Position numbers and translations under genes: made by a program. From Firmicutes bacterium ZCTH02-B6 (GTDB lineage Bacteria; Bacillota; Limnochordia; Limnochordales; ZCTH02-B6), in contig LZRQ01000026.1 in assembly GCA_002159155.1 (NCBI GenBank), positions 1 to 36,660 of the forward strand: a DNA stretch of 36,660 nt, in the 5' to 3' direction. The notes under the pieces are model-generated. The model saw nothing but the letters and a program-made list of their open reading frames with translations. It had not been told where the DNA came from and searched no databases. Below, piece by piece: positions 15,679-23,902 of the stretch (its first letter is position 1; each line of letters starts with the position of its first letter).

Positions 15679-16491
15679 GTGAACGGCACGCTGTACGACA
15701 TGGCGCTCAACGCGTCCAACGTCTTGCGCCATTACCTCACCAGGATTATCGACGCCGCCCCGGTAGTGGTGGGAGCCCTAATCCTGCTGTTCGTGTTTTG
15801 GGTGGGCGGCAAGTACGCGGCGCGCATCGCAGGCCGGGCCATCGCCCGCACCGGTGCAGAGCCGCACGTGGTGCGGATCCTGGAGCGCACCATCTGGTAC
15901 GTCTTTATCGGCTTGGGCTTGGTGAGGTCCCTGGGCACCGTGGGGGCCGACCTGACGGCGCTGGTGGCCACGTTGGGGGTTGCAGGCTTCGCCATTAGCT
16001 TTGCGTTTCAGGACATCTTTGGGAACTTCCTGGCCGGCGTCATGCTGATGCTGCAGCGCCCGTTCAAGATTGGGGATTTGGTATCGGTGGCCGGCGGCGA
16101 GGGCGTCGTTGAGGACATCCGCATCCGCGACACGCTCCTGCGCACGCAGGACGGGCGCCTGGTCATCGTTCCCAACAAGAACATCCTCAACGGAACCATC
16201 ACCAACTACACCGCCAAGCCCGTCCTGCGGGTCGAGGTGGAAGTGACCGCCACCAACGGCGAGGGCCTGGATGAGCTGCGGGAGAAATGCTTGCGGATTG
16301 TCTCCGGCATCCACGGCGTGGCCAAGGAGCCCGCCCCCCAAGTCTTGGCGGGCAAGGTCGCTGGCGGCGTGGTGACGGCCGTAGTCACCTGCTGGATTGA
16401 TACTCGCGTGCGGGATTTCAAGGCTGTGACGGCCAGCATCGTGGAAGCGTTGCACAAGGGGTTGCCCGGCGCCAACGTGTCGCCGCGTTGA
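15679..16491 (+). CDS. Small-conductance mechanosensitive ion channel (MscS family)
   Basis: A 270-residue membrane channel that opens under membrane tension and releases solutes in osmotic down-shock. Three helices precede the cytoplasmic vestibule. The pore-lining third helix is visible as LVATLGVAGFAISFAFQDIFGNFLAGVMLMLQRPFKIGDLV, with the Gly/Ala packing and the FQDxxxNFxAG signature. The beta domain has VVEDIRIRDTLLRTQDGRLVIVPNKNILNGTITNYT, typical of MscS. The protein is close to E. coli MscS in length (286). GTG 15679 follows GGAGGGGC (15667-15674). Likely a single-gene unit or co-transcribed with the aminotransferase 54 bp downstream. Confidence 0.93.
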   Translation: MNGTLYDMALNASNVLRHYLTRIIDAAPVVVGALILLFVFWVGGKYAARIAGRAIARTGAEPHVVRILERTIWYVFIGLGLVRSLGTVGADLTALVATLGVAGFAISFAFQDIFGNFLAGVMLMLQRPFKIGDLVSVAGGEGVVEDIRIRDTLLRTQDGRLVIVPNKNILNGTITNYTAKPVLRVEVEVTATNGEGLDELREKCLRIVSGIHGVAKEPAPQVLAGKVAGGVVTAVVTCWIDTRVRDFKAVTASIVEALHKGLPGANVSPR

Positions 16492-16545
16492 CGGGGCGCC
16501 GCCGACCGACACACTGACCGGCACACTGGATGGGGGTGGAGCGGC

Positions 16546-17913
16546 GTGGCTAAGCCATCGGTCCAACATATCGTCCGGACGGACCTGGATCATGTCTGGC
16601 ACCCGATGACCCAGCACAAGGGGCTGGACAAGCGGCCGTTGATGGTCGTGGAACGGGCCTACGGCTCGACCATTGTCGACGCCGAAGGGCGGGAGTATCT
16701 GGACGCCATGGCGGGCCTGTGGTGCGTCAACGTGGGCTACGGCCGGCGGGAAATCGCGGAAGCCGTGTACCAGCAAATGCTGGACCTTCCGTATTACCCG
16801 CACCTGCAGATCAACCGTCCCGCGGCCGAGTTGGCCGACAAGTTGGCCGACTTGACGGGCGGGCGGCTGCGCCACGTGTATTTTGTCAACAGCGGCACCG
16901 AGGCCAACGAAGCCGCCATGAAGCTGGCTCGGCAATACCAGCGCCTGGTGCGCCCCAACGAGCCCCGGTACAAGTTCATCGGGCGGCAGCTGGCCTATCA
17001 CGGCACGAGTCTGGCCACCTTGGCCGTGGGCGGGCTGCCTGAGCGCAAGCGCCGTTTTGGGCCGTACGGCGACGGCTTTGTGCATGTGCCGCCGCCGTAC
17101 CCGTACCGCTGCCCGTTTGGGCTTGAGGGCGTCGCCTCGGAGTTGGCCGCCGCGCGGGCCTTAGAGCAGGCGATACGCAACGAAGGCCCCGAAACCGTGG
17201 CTGCGGTCATCATGGAGCCCATCCAAAGCGGCGTAGGCGTTTTGATCCCGTCGCCCGAATACTGGCAGGCCGTGCAGGATATTTGCCGCCGCTATGGCGT
17301 GCTGCTGATTCTCGATGAAGTCATCAACGGCTTCGGGCGTACGGGCATGTGGTTCGCTTACCAGCACTACGGCCTCGAACCCGACATGATCACGGTGGCC
17401 AAGGGGATTACCAGCGGCTACCAGCCGCTCGGTGCCGTGCTGGCCACAGAGGACGTGTTCGCCGCGTTTCTCGGCGAGCCCGACGAAGGCCGCGAGGCGG
17501 TTCAGGTCAATACATGGGGCGGCCATGCGGCGGCGTGTGCGGCGGGCTTGAAGAACCTCGAGATTATGGAGCGGGAAGACTTGCCGGGCAATGCCGCCCG
17601 CGTCGGCGCGCACCTGCTGAGCGGTCTCGACACCTTACGGGAGCTGCCCTGGGTGGGCGATGTGCGGGGCAAGGGGCTGCTGGCCGCCGTCGAGCTCGTC
17701 AGCGACAAGGAGGCCAAGACACCCCTGGATGGCGCGCGCATGGCCGCCGTCATCCGCGGCTGCAAGGAACGGGGCGTCATTGTCGGCCGCTCCAGCGGCA
17801 CCGGGGCAGGGCTGGGCAACTGCATCACCATCTCGCCCCCGTTGGTGTTGACCGCGGCGGAAGCCGATCGGATCGTCGACACGCTGCGGGAGGTCCTTAC
17901 CAACCTGAGCTAA
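16546..17913 (+). CDS. Class III PLP-dependent aminotransferase
   Basis: A 455-residue fold-type I omega-aminotransferase that transfers an amino group, commonly between an omega-amino acid or amine and pyruvate. HVWHPMTQHK and DAEGREYLDAMAGLWCVNVGYGRREIAEA are at the N-terminus. FVNSGTEANEAAMKLARQY is the cofactor phosphate cup, ILDEVINGFGRTGMWFAYQHYGLEPDM holds the Asp that contacts the pyridine ring, and Lys286 in TVAKGITSGYQPLGAV forms the Schiff base. The pattern suits beta-alanine/pyruvate or similar enzymes; the true substrate is open. GTG 16546 is used, with GGGGTGG upstream. A strong terminator (17946) follows the gene. Confidence 0.92.
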   Translation: MAKPSVQHIVRTDLDHVWHPMTQHKGLDKRPLMVVERAYGSTIVDAEGREYLDAMAGLWCVNVGYGRREIAEAVYQQMLDLPYYPHLQINRPAAELADKLADLTGGRLRHVYFVNSGTEANEAAMKLARQYQRLVRPNEPRYKFIGRQLAYHGTSLATLAVGGLPERKRRFGPYGDGFVHVPPPYPYRCPFGLEGVASELAAARALEQAIRNEGPETVAAVIMEPIQSGVGVLIPSPEYWQAVQDICRRYGVLLILDEVINGFGRTGMWFAYQHYGLEPDMITVAKGITSGYQPLGAVLATEDVFAAFLGEPDEGREAVQVNTWGGHAAACAAGLKNLEIMEREDLPGNAARVGAHLLSGLDTLRELPWVGDVRGKGLLAAVELVSDKEAKTPLDGARMAAVIRGCKERGVIVGRSSGTGAGLGNCITISPPLVLTAAEADRIVDTLREVLTNLS

Positions 17914-17945
17914 GGCGTGTCTGGCAGGGCCCAACAGGACAAAGC

Positions 17946-17975
17946 AAAAGGCCGCCGGCTCTTCGGCGGCCTTTT
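17946..17975. terminator. Rho-independent terminator, probably bidirectional
   Basis: GCCGCCG (17951-17957) pairs with CGGCGGC (17964-17970) across a six-base loop. The stem is extended by AAAAG on the left and CTTTT on the right, giving a 12-bp stem with an A tract before and a T tract after. It ends the plus-strand aminotransferase and can also stop the minus-strand nitroreductase whose stop is at 18049. Confidence 0.85.
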
Positions 17976-18048
17976 GCCGTTCCAACGGCGTCACGCCTTG
18001 TCGATTCCAGGACGACGACTCGTCCGGGCAGCTGGCGGCATGCCGGTC

Positions 18049-18882
18049 TCAGTCAAATTCCCAGCCCAGCTGCTCCAGGGTCCGCTTGATCTCGCGGCGC
18101 GTGGGGTGCGGCTTGGCCATCCGCCGAGCCGAATGCTCGCACCAGCCGTACAGCCGCGTCACGCCCGGCTGCCCGTCGACGGGTACCTCGCGGTTCTTGT
18201 AGATCCCGGTTTCGGCCATGATGTTGTCGTAGGCCGCAAGGCCTTCCTCGAGCGCCGCGTCGCTGTACTCCTCCATGTGCACCGTTACCTCGGCCGGCAG
18301 GCGCGGCTTGATCTTGGCCGGGCGCTCCGGATAGCCGACGGTCATCCCGACCAGCGCCAGGGTGCGAGGTGGCAGCTTGAGGAGTTGCGCCACCTCCAGC
18401 GGGCGGTTGCGGATGGCGCCGATGTAGCAGATCCCCAGCCCAAGGCTCTCCGCTGCGACGGCCGCGTTTTGGGCGGCCAGAGCCGTGTCCACCACCGCCT
18501 GAATGAACATTTCCATGTAGCGGTCGCCCAAGGGATAGCCCTGGCGCTGGCAGACCACCTCCAGCCGGTGCAGGTCGGCGACGAAGACCAGGAACAGCGG
18601 CGCCTGTCGAATATGGTCCTGGTCTCCGGACAGCTGCGCCAGCTGCTCGCGGTGCTCGGGATCCCGCACGACGATGATGCTGTACATCTGCAGGTTGGAC
18701 GAGGTGGACGCGCTGCGGGCGGCGGTGAGGATCGCCTCCAACGCTTCCTCGGGCACCGGATCGGGCTTGTACTGCCGCACCGAGGCATGGGACACCATCG
18801 TCATAATGGTTTCCGTCAGCACCGACTCCGGCAGCTGGCGGTTTTCCTGCTGAAACCGGCTCGCGGCCGTCAACTGGTACAT
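18049..18882 (-). CDS. NfsA-like nitroreductase / FMN oxidoreductase
   Basis: A 277-residue FMN-dependent NAD(P)H oxidoreductase related to NfsA/FRP. SHASVRQYKPDPVPEEALEAILTAARSASTSSNLQMYSIIVV is the FMN-phosphate site of the family. Further marks are the YMEMFIQAVVDTALAAQNAAVAAESLGLGICYIGAIRN helix and ALVGMTVGYPERPAKIKPRLP. The C-terminal arm, EHSARRMAKPHPTRREIKRTLEQLGW, is typical of the NfsA group. ATG 18882 (minus) has GGAGGT 9-10 nt upstream. The frame is open another 48 codons but that part looks noncoding. Substrates could be nitro compounds, quinones or free flavin. Confidence 0.9.
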   Translation of the reverse strand: MYQLTAASRFQQENRQLPESVLTETIMTMVSHASVRQYKPDPVPEEALEAILTAARSASTSSNLQMYSIIVVRDPEHREQLAQLSGDQDHIRQAPLFLVFVADLHRLEVVCQRQGYPLGDRYMEMFIQAVVDTALAAQNAAVAAESLGLGICYIGAIRNRPLEVAQLLKLPPRTLALVGMTVGYPERPAKIKPRLPAEVTVHMEEYSDAALEEGLAAYDNIMAETGIYKNREVPVDGQPGVTRLYGWCEHSARRMAKPHPTRREIKRTLEQLGWEFD

Positions 18883-19002
18883 TCCCCTGCTACCTCCAAA
18901 GCGCGGTTGGCTACCGCATCCACTTCGTCTTATTGGTCGGTCGCGGGCTGACGAACATGGAATTCGCGTCTGACCCTGCGAGACCAGGTGACACCAACCA
19001 CA

Positions 19003-19031
19003 AGCATAGCAAAGCCAACAGCTCATGTCAC
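19003..19031 (-). promoter_or_regulatory. Probable promoter for the nitroreductase gene
   Basis: Minus strand: -35 GTGACA (19031-19026, five of six to TTGACA), 17-bp spacer, -10 TATGCT (19008-19003, four of six). The start point would be near 18996, giving a leader of about 115 nt. The wider space 18883-19175 separates divergent genes and shows no other gene. Confidence 0.4.
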
Positions 19032-19175
19032 ACTTTTCCGGGCGGCAGAGTCGGGCACCCGTCGCTGGGCCGTAGGGCGTCCCCCGAATCAGCCGGCGAA
19101 TCTTGTGACCAGGAGCGGCTGGGCGGGAAGCGAATCATCCGGCAAAAGCCGTCGACGCAACAAGGAGGGCGCAGC

Positions 19176-19574
19176 GTGAGTTACCGGGAGCATCTGGGCA
19201 TGGTCATCGAACGCCGCGGCAGCGGGGAGTCGGTCGTCGTGCTGGACGCGGACGAGCGTCACCTAAATTCGTCGGGCATCATCCACGGGGGCGTCATCAT
19301 GAGCCTGGCCGACACCGCGGTGGGCGTCGCCGCGCAGACGTTGATCGATCTCGAAACATACCGGACCGTGATGGCGCAGTTGAACACGAGCTTTATCAAG
19401 GCGGCCAAGCCGGGTAGGCTCGTCGCGAGGGGTGTCGTTACGTCGCTGGGGCGTCGGCTCGCATTTGGCGAGGCGGAGGTGCGGCAAGGGGACACCCTGG
19501 TCGCCAAGGCCAGCGGCGTCGTGTACATCCAGCGGCGGCAACCGCCTGCCGGCCCGGGTTCCAGCCAGGGCTGA
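19176..19574 (+). CDS. PaaI-type hotdog-fold thioesterase
   Basis: A 132-residue hotdog protein that hydrolyses acyl-CoA or aryl-CoA thioesters. HLNSSGIIHGGVIMSLADTAVG carries the family motif, with His-Gly-Gly and the catalytic acid in LAD. TVMAQLNTSFIKAAKPGRLVARGVVTSLGRRLAFGEAEV is the standard strand pattern and VAKASGVVYI ends the fold. GTG 19176 is preceded by AAGGAGGG (19162-19169) and gives the usual N-terminus. The frame is open for 81 codons upstream but has no family sequence there. Substrate unknown; no phenylacetate genes are near. Confidence 0.9.
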   Translation: MSYREHLGMVIERRGSGESVVVLDADERHLNSSGIIHGGVIMSLADTAVGVAAQTLIDLETYRTVMAQLNTSFIKAAKPGRLVARGVVTSLGRRLAFGEAEVRQGDTLVAKASGVVYIQRRQPPAGPGSSQG

Positions 19575-19581
19575 GGTCGAC

Positions 19582-19613
19582 GCCCGGGTTTCCCGGGCAG
19601 TGGTTTCCCGGGC
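19582..19613 (+). terminator. Possible terminator hairpin after the thioesterase
   Basis: GCCCGGG (19582-19588) and CCCGGGC (19592-19598) form a tight stem with a three-base loop. A second CCCGGGC follows at 19607-19613, so two alternative pairings exist. There is no clear T tract, so termination is uncertain. Confidence 0.35.
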
Positions 19614-19764
19614 TTATGGGCCACCACGACGGGCATTCGTCCTTCCCTTCTTGCGATGTCTGACCCTGGCCCCCCTTTCAGCAAGATGGGACAATGAAAG
19701 TGAACCTGGGGAAGCGCGCACACGGCTTGCGTCGCGCTGACCCGAAACGAAAGGGTGGGTCGCC

Positions 19765-20271
19765 ATGTTTGAGCGCATCCTCGTGGCGATTGACGGCTCG
19801 GCCAACGCATGGCGCGCGCTGGACCATGCCGTCTCGCTGGCCAAGTGCATGGAAACCGGGACGCTGGGAATTGTGCACGTGCGGCCGTCCTTGGCCACGC
19901 TGGCCTACTCCTACGGCCTGGACGTGGCGGCGTCGCCCTACGGCACTTTCGCGGAGCGGATGGTCACGGAGATGCAGGAGCTGGAGAGCCGTTCGCAGGC
20001 GCTGCTGCATGAGGCGGAGGAGCGGGTGCGCCAGGCCGGGCTCCAGGGCGTCCGGGTGGCAAGGCACGCCGAGGAGGGCTCGGTGGTCCGGCAAATCCTG
20101 GACGTAGTGCGCCGGGAGGGCTATGAACTGCTGGTCATGGGCAGCCGCGGCATGGGCAGAGCGGCGGGGCTCATCCTGGGCAGCGTCAGCCAGTCCCTGG
20201 TGGCCAACCTCCCCTGCTCGGTGTTGATCGTGGATTGCCGCGGCGACAAGGAGGAAGCCGAACAGGCCTAA
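19765..20271 (+). CDS. Universal stress protein, UspA family
   Basis: A 168-residue alpha/beta nucleotide-binding protein. RILVAIDGSANAWRALDHAVSLAK opens the fold, and LLVMGSRGMGRAAGLILGSVSQSLVANLPCSVLIV holds the GX2GX9GS ATP-binding signature, so it is probably an ATP-binding Usp. Members help survival under starvation, heat or energy stress. ATG 19765 has a weak GGGTGGG upstream. The C-terminal tail KEEAEQA is odd: its DNA (from 20253) is the first unit of a tandem repeat that goes on past the stop. A strong terminator follows at 20354. Confidence 0.92.
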   Translation: MFERILVAIDGSANAWRALDHAVSLAKCMETGTLGIVHVRPSLATLAYSYGLDVAASPYGTFAERMVTEMQELESRSQALLHEAEERVRQAGLQGVRVARHAEEGSVVRQILDVVRREGYELLVMGSRGMGRAAGLILGSVSQSLVANLPCSVLIVDCRGDKEEAEQA

Positions 20272-20317
20272 GGAAGCCGAGGGGCCTAGGAAGTCGAGGA
20301 GCCTAGGAAGCCGAGGG
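20253..20317 (+). repeat. Short tandem repeat spanning the stop codon of the Usp gene
   Basis: Units: 20253-20271 (19 bp, ending in the stop codon), 20272-20288 and 20289-20305 (17 bp each) and a partial at 20306-20317. Consensus GGAAGCCGAGGGGCCTA. The units differ by one to four bases, so the array is not brand new. It probably arose by slippage of the gene's 3' end. Confidence 0.75.
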
Positions 20318-20353
20318 CGACGGGCCCTGCGGCGCCTGTAGCGAGAAAGGTGT

Positions 20354-20383
20354 GCCGGCCGGTACAAACCGGCCGGCTTCTTT
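20354..20383 (+). terminator. Rho-independent terminator after the Usp gene
   Basis: GCCGGCCGGT (20354-20363) pairs perfectly with ACCGGCCGGC (20368-20377) across a four-base loop, followed by TTCTTT. It ends the universal stress transcript before the PAP2-GDPD gene. Confidence 0.85.
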
Positions 20384-20541
20384 GTATAGCTGTAGTGGGT
20401 TGGGGTTGCGGGCCTGAGCGCGATGGGACCGCAACGCTGTGCTGGCGGGTTGCGGAGGGTAAAGGCAAGGAAGCCTCTCCTAACCCGCCGAATAGCTTCT
20501 CCAACTCAGCGAGCCTGAGGCCCAAAGGAGGCTCCGGGAAG

Positions 20542-22332
20542 TTGTTCGACGTCGGCCTTATCCAGTGGTTTCAATCCATGTCCAGGCCGTGGCTGGACCA
20601 GGTGGCCGTGCTGATTACGCACTTGGGCAGCCACTACGCCTACATGGTCATCCTCCTCTTCATCTACTGGTGCGTAGACCGGCAGGTGGGGCGGCGGCTC
20701 GTCAGCGTGGTGCTGGCTTCGTTTTGGTTTAACGGCATGGTCAAGGAATACCTCATCATGCCCCGCCCGGATCCAAACTTGGTCCGGCACCTGGTGACCG
20801 AGACGAGCCCCGGTTTCCCCTCGGGTCATGCGCAAGGGGCGATGACCATGTGGGGCTATCTGGCTGTCGCCTTCCGCCGGCGCTGGTTGACGGTGCTGTG
20901 CGTGGCGCTTATCCTCCTGGTCGGCGTTTCCCGGCTCTATGTGGGTGTTCACTTCCCCGGGGACGTCCTGGGCGGGTGGCTGTTTGGGTTTTTGTTTGTG
21001 GCCGGTTTCGAATGGCTGGTGCGTCGCGGCGTGGGCAGCCGCTTGTCGGTGCGCATGAAGATGCTGTTGCTCTTCGTTGTCCCGTTGGTCTTGCTGCCGC
21101 TCTACCAAACCGGCACCGCTGAGCTGATCCTAGGGTTCGCCATCGGATTTCTGACGTCGGACCTTCTGGCCGGGTACATCGCGCCGTTTCGGGAGCGGGT
21201 GCCGTGGCCGCAGCAGGTGGCCAAGCTCGTCATCGGCTACGTGGGCTTTTTCGTCCTCCTGGTCCTGCACATGCTGTTTGTCCCCGTCGGGATCCCGTCG
21301 GTGCTCGGCTACAGTATCATGACCCTCTGGATCACGCTGGGGGCGCCGCTGGTGTTCAGGCGGTTGGGGCTTGCCGGGGGTGAACCCGCGCCCAAACTGG
21401 ATGCGGTCACCCGGGGGTATGTGCAACACTACGTGGCGACCGCGGCAGCCGTGTTGGCGCTGGTGGTGGCCAGCACGGTGTACGTCCACCAGGCGGTGCC
21501 GGTGGTGGCGCGGCCGGCGATCCTGGACAGCGACCGGGTGCTGGTCATCGGTCACCGGGGAGCGGCCGGCCTGGCGCCGGAGAACACCCTGCCCGCGTTC
21601 GAGGCTGGGCTTAAGCACCGAGCGGACCTCTTGGAGCTCGACGTGCGGCGCACGCGCGACGGGGCGCTCGTCCTCATGCACGACGAAACCGTCGACCGGA
21701 CTACCAACGGCCGCGGGCGCGTGGCCGACCTGACGTTGGACGAGATAAAAGCCCTGGACGCCGGGTATCACTTCACCGCAGACGGCGGGCGAACGTACCC
21801 GTGGCGGGGGCAGGGCGTGACCGTACCGACCCTGGCGGAGGTGCTGACGGCGTTTCCGCAGGCGCGGTTTTTGATCGAGGTGAAGGAGGATACGCCCGGG
21901 ATGGCGGAGGCGGTGCTGGCCGCCATCGATGAGGCACGGGCGCGCGACCGGGTGATGGTGTCGTCGATGCACGACGCGGTGGTGCAGCGCGTCCGGGCCC
22001 TGGCGCCGGACATCCCGACGGGCTACGGCTGGAACGAGGGGTACCGGCTGCTCATCTTCCAGAAGCTGGGCTTGGGCGCGTTTGTCCCGCCGGTGGCCGA
22101 GGCGCTGCAGGTGCCAGAGTGGGTAGGGGCCTTGCGGGTGGCCACCGCCGGGCTGCAGCGGGTTGTGCGGGACAAGGGCGTCGATTTGCACGTGTGGACC
22201 ATCAACGACGAGGAGGGCATGTACCGGGCCATCGGGCTCGGCGCCCGGGGCATCGTGACGGATTACCCGGACCGGCTGCAGCGGGTACTGGCCGCTGTGG
22301 AGGACCGGGATCTCGAGTCCGTCTTCTATTGA
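20542..22332 (+). CDS. Fusion of PAP2 phosphatase and glycerophosphodiester phosphodiesterase (GDPD)
   Basis: A 596-residue membrane protein of two lipid-acting enzymes. The first third is a PAP2 acid phosphatase in the membrane: Lys68 to Arg75-Pro (KEYLIMPRP), PSGH at 93-96, and Ser130-Arg131 with His137 and Asp141 in SRLYVGVHFPGD. PAP2 enzymes dephosphorylate lipid phosphates such as phosphatidate or undecaprenyl diphosphate. More helices run to about residue 320. From about 333 comes a GDPD barrel: VIGHRGAAGLAPENTLPAFEAG, LELDVRRTRDGALVLMHDETVDRTTNG and VHVWTIND-like LHVWTINDEEGMYRAIGLG. The active residues of both look intact. TTG 20542 follows AAGGAGG by 10 nt; the frame is open upstream into the terminator, so the later start is preferred. 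Confidence 0.9.
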   Translation: MFDVGLIQWFQSMSRPWLDQVAVLITHLGSHYAYMVILLFIYWCVDRQVGRRLVSVVLASFWFNGMVKEYLIMPRPDPNLVRHLVTETSPGFPSGHAQGAMTMWGYLAVAFRRRWLTVLCVALILLVGVSRLYVGVHFPGDVLGGWLFGFLFVAGFEWLVRRGVGSRLSVRMKMLLLFVVPLVLLPLYQTGTAELILGFAIGFLTSDLLAGYIAPFRERVPWPQQVAKLVIGYVGFFVLLVLHMLFVPVGIPSVLGYSIMTLWITLGAPLVFRRLGLAGGEPAPKLDAVTRGYVQHYVATAAAVLALVVASTVYVHQAVPVVARPAILDSDRVLVIGHRGAAGLAPENTLPAFEAGLKHRADLLELDVRRTRDGALVLMHDETVDRTTNGRGRVADLTLDEIKALDAGYHFTADGGRTYPWRGQGVTVPTLAEVLTAFPQARFLIEVKEDTPGMAEAVLAAIDEARARDRVMVSSMHDAVVQRVRALAPDIPTGYGWNEGYRLLIFQKLGLGAFVPPVAEALQVPEWVGALRVATAGLQRVVRDKGVDLHVWTINDEEGMYRAIGLGARGIVTDYPDRLQRVLAAVEDRDLESVFY

Positions 22333-22352
22333 AAGCCAACTCGTATTGAAGC

Positions 22353-23117
22353 CTAGAAGAGTCGGCCGATGGTCACCAGCTGTACCCCGCGTTCGGTCAG
22401 CACCTGGCGAATGCGGGCGACTAGCGCCACGGCGCCGGGGCTGTCGCCGTGGACGCAGACGGTGTCGGCCTTGACAGGCACCCATTCGCCCGTGATGGCC
22501 TGGACCCGCCCCTCGCTCACCATCCGCCAAACTCGCTCGGCCACCACCTCGGGGTCGTGGATGACGGAGCCGGCCTGCCGCCGGGAGACGAGGCGGCCGT
22601 TGGCGTCGTAGGCCCGGTCGCCAAAGACTTCGCAGGCTACCCGGGCGCCCATGTCCCGCGCCACCTGTTCAAAGCGGCTTCCCGCAAGGACCACAACGAC
22701 TAGCTCCGGATCGGCCTGGAGGACGCCCTCCACGATGGCCCGGGCGGTGGCTTCGTCGTCCGCGGCGCGGTTATACAGGGCCCCGTGGGCCTTGACGTGC
22801 TCGACGCGGGTGCCGGCGGCGCGGGCAAAGGCCTGTAGCGCGCCCAGCTGATACGTCACGAAATCCCGGATTTCGTCGGGAGGCATGTCCATGTAGCGCC
22901 GGCCGAAGCCTTGCAGGTCGGGGTAGGAGGGGTGAGCGCCGACGCCGACGCCTTTTGCCGCCGCCAGCCGCACTGTCGCCGCGATCCGGGGCGGGTCCCC
23001 GGCGTGCATGCCGCAGGCGATGTTGGCTGCGGTGATGTAGTTCATGAGCTCTTCGTCGGCCCCTAGATCCCAGCGGCCGAAGCCTTCCCCCAGGTCGCAG
23101 TTGAGTGCGACGCGCAT
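22353..23117 (-). CDS. pxpA: 5-oxoprolinase subunit A (LamB/YcsF family)
   Basis: A 254-residue TIM-barrel-like protein, MRVALNCDLGEGFGRWDLGADEELM at the N-terminus, then ANIACGMHAGDPPRIAATVRLAAAKGVGVGAHPSYPDLQGFGRR. HVKAHGALYNRA, EVFGDRAYDANGRLVSRRQAGSVI and VCVHGDSPGAVALV complete the family. In the known PxpABC enzyme this subunit, with PxpB and PxpC, cleaves 5-oxoproline to glutamate using ATP. ATG 23117 (minus) follows GAGGTG by about 8 nt. No pxpB or pxpC lies in the window, so its partners must be elsewhere or it acts alone. It converges with the PAP2-GDPD gene 20 bp away. Confidence 0.92.
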   Translation of the reverse strand: MRVALNCDLGEGFGRWDLGADEELMNYITAANIACGMHAGDPPRIAATVRLAAAKGVGVGAHPSYPDLQGFGRRYMDMPPDEIRDFVTYQLGALQAFARAAGTRVEHVKAHGALYNRAADDEATARAIVEGVLQADPELVVVVLAGSRFEQVARDMGARVACEVFGDRAYDANGRLVSRRQAGSVIHDPEVVAERVWRMVSEGRVQAITGEWVPVKADTVCVHGDSPGAVALVARIRQVLTERGVQLVTIGRLF

Positions 23118-23206
23118 TGCACCCCACCTCTTTTGCAAGCAGACGTGCGCAGATGTGCCGGCCGGGTGCCGTTCCGTGGTCGCCCGCGGTCTGCAACAGA
23201 GCCGAC

Positions 23207-23884
23207 TTAATCAGCCGTGCTCACTTGGTCCGGTATTGGCCAGTACAATTCGGCTAGGACCGTTGGGCTCGCCCGGCCGTTGGTCATGTCCCTTAGCGTT
23301 TGCTGCACGTGCTCGGTCAAGTTTTGCGGCACGAGAAATTGGAATTTCGCCTGCGCGCCGTAGTCGGTGGACTCTACGATAGCCCCTTGCTGCTGCAGCC
23401 AGTGCTGAACCTTGCCTACCCACTCGTAATCCAGGATGACGGCGAAGCGGGTGTGGCGCACCTGCCGCACGACGCCGCAAGTCTCCACCGCCAACTTGGC
23501 AGCCTGCGTATAAGCCCGCACTAGACCTGCCGCGCCCAAGAGGGTCCCGCCAAAGTAACGGGTGACCACAATGAGGGTGTTGCGCAGGTCCTCCCGCTGC
23601 AACACCTCCAAAATTGGCCGGCCCGCCGTGCCGCCGGGCTCACCGTCGTCGCTGAAGCGAATCGTTTCCGTCCCCAACCCGACCCGGTAGGCGTAGCAGT
23701 GGTGGGTGGCCTGGGGATGCTCGGTGCGAATACGGTTGAGCACATCAAGGGCTTCGTCTTCCGTCTCGACCGGGCTGCCCCAGCCGATGAACCGGGACCG
23801 CTTGATGACAATTTCCGCGGCTCCGAACTGCCCCAGCGTGCGGTAGCTGGGGAGGGACGGCTGCCCGTCCAACGGTGGCGTCAT
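23207..23884 (-). CDS. YigZ / IMPACT family protein
   Basis: A 225-residue protein of the IMPACT (UPF0029) family. EIVIKRSRFIGWGSPVETEDEALDVLNRI, HHCYAYRVGLGTETIRFSDDGEPGGTAGRPILEVL and VVTRYFGGTLLGAAGLVRAYTQAA form the conserved N-terminal domain. A ferredoxin-like DUF1949 domain follows (FAVILDYEWVGKVQHWLQQQGAIV to RASPTVLAELYW). Family members are linked to translation or stress, but the bacterial role is poorly known. ATG 23884 (minus) has AGGAG 9 nt upstream. The frame stays open far upstream by chance because of GC-rich antisense to the next gene. Confidence 0.92.
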   Translation of the reverse strand: MTPPLDGQPSLPSYRTLGQFGAAEIVIKRSRFIGWGSPVETEDEALDVLNRIRTEHPQATHHCYAYRVGLGTETIRFSDDGEPGGTAGRPILEVLQREDLRNTLIVVTRYFGGTLLGAAGLVRAYTQAAKLAVETCGVVRQVRHTRFAVILDYEWVGKVQHWLQQQGAIVESTDYGAQAKFQFLVPQNLTEHVQQTLRDMTNGRASPTVLAELYWPIPDQVSTAD

Positions 23885-23902
23885 GGCGCTCAGCTCCTGA
23901 CT

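Noticed and set aside
15778..17085. 435-codon minus-strand frame across MscS and the aminotransferase
   Set aside because: It crosses two well-supported genes and their intergenic space and shows no recognisable fold.
20253..20317. Repeat array considered as CRISPR
   Set aside because: Units are 17-19 bp, directly adjacent, with no spacers, and begin inside a coding region.
21130..22530. Long minus-strand frame under the GDPD part
   Set aside because: Antisense of a conserved domain with low-complexity product; no ribosome binding site.
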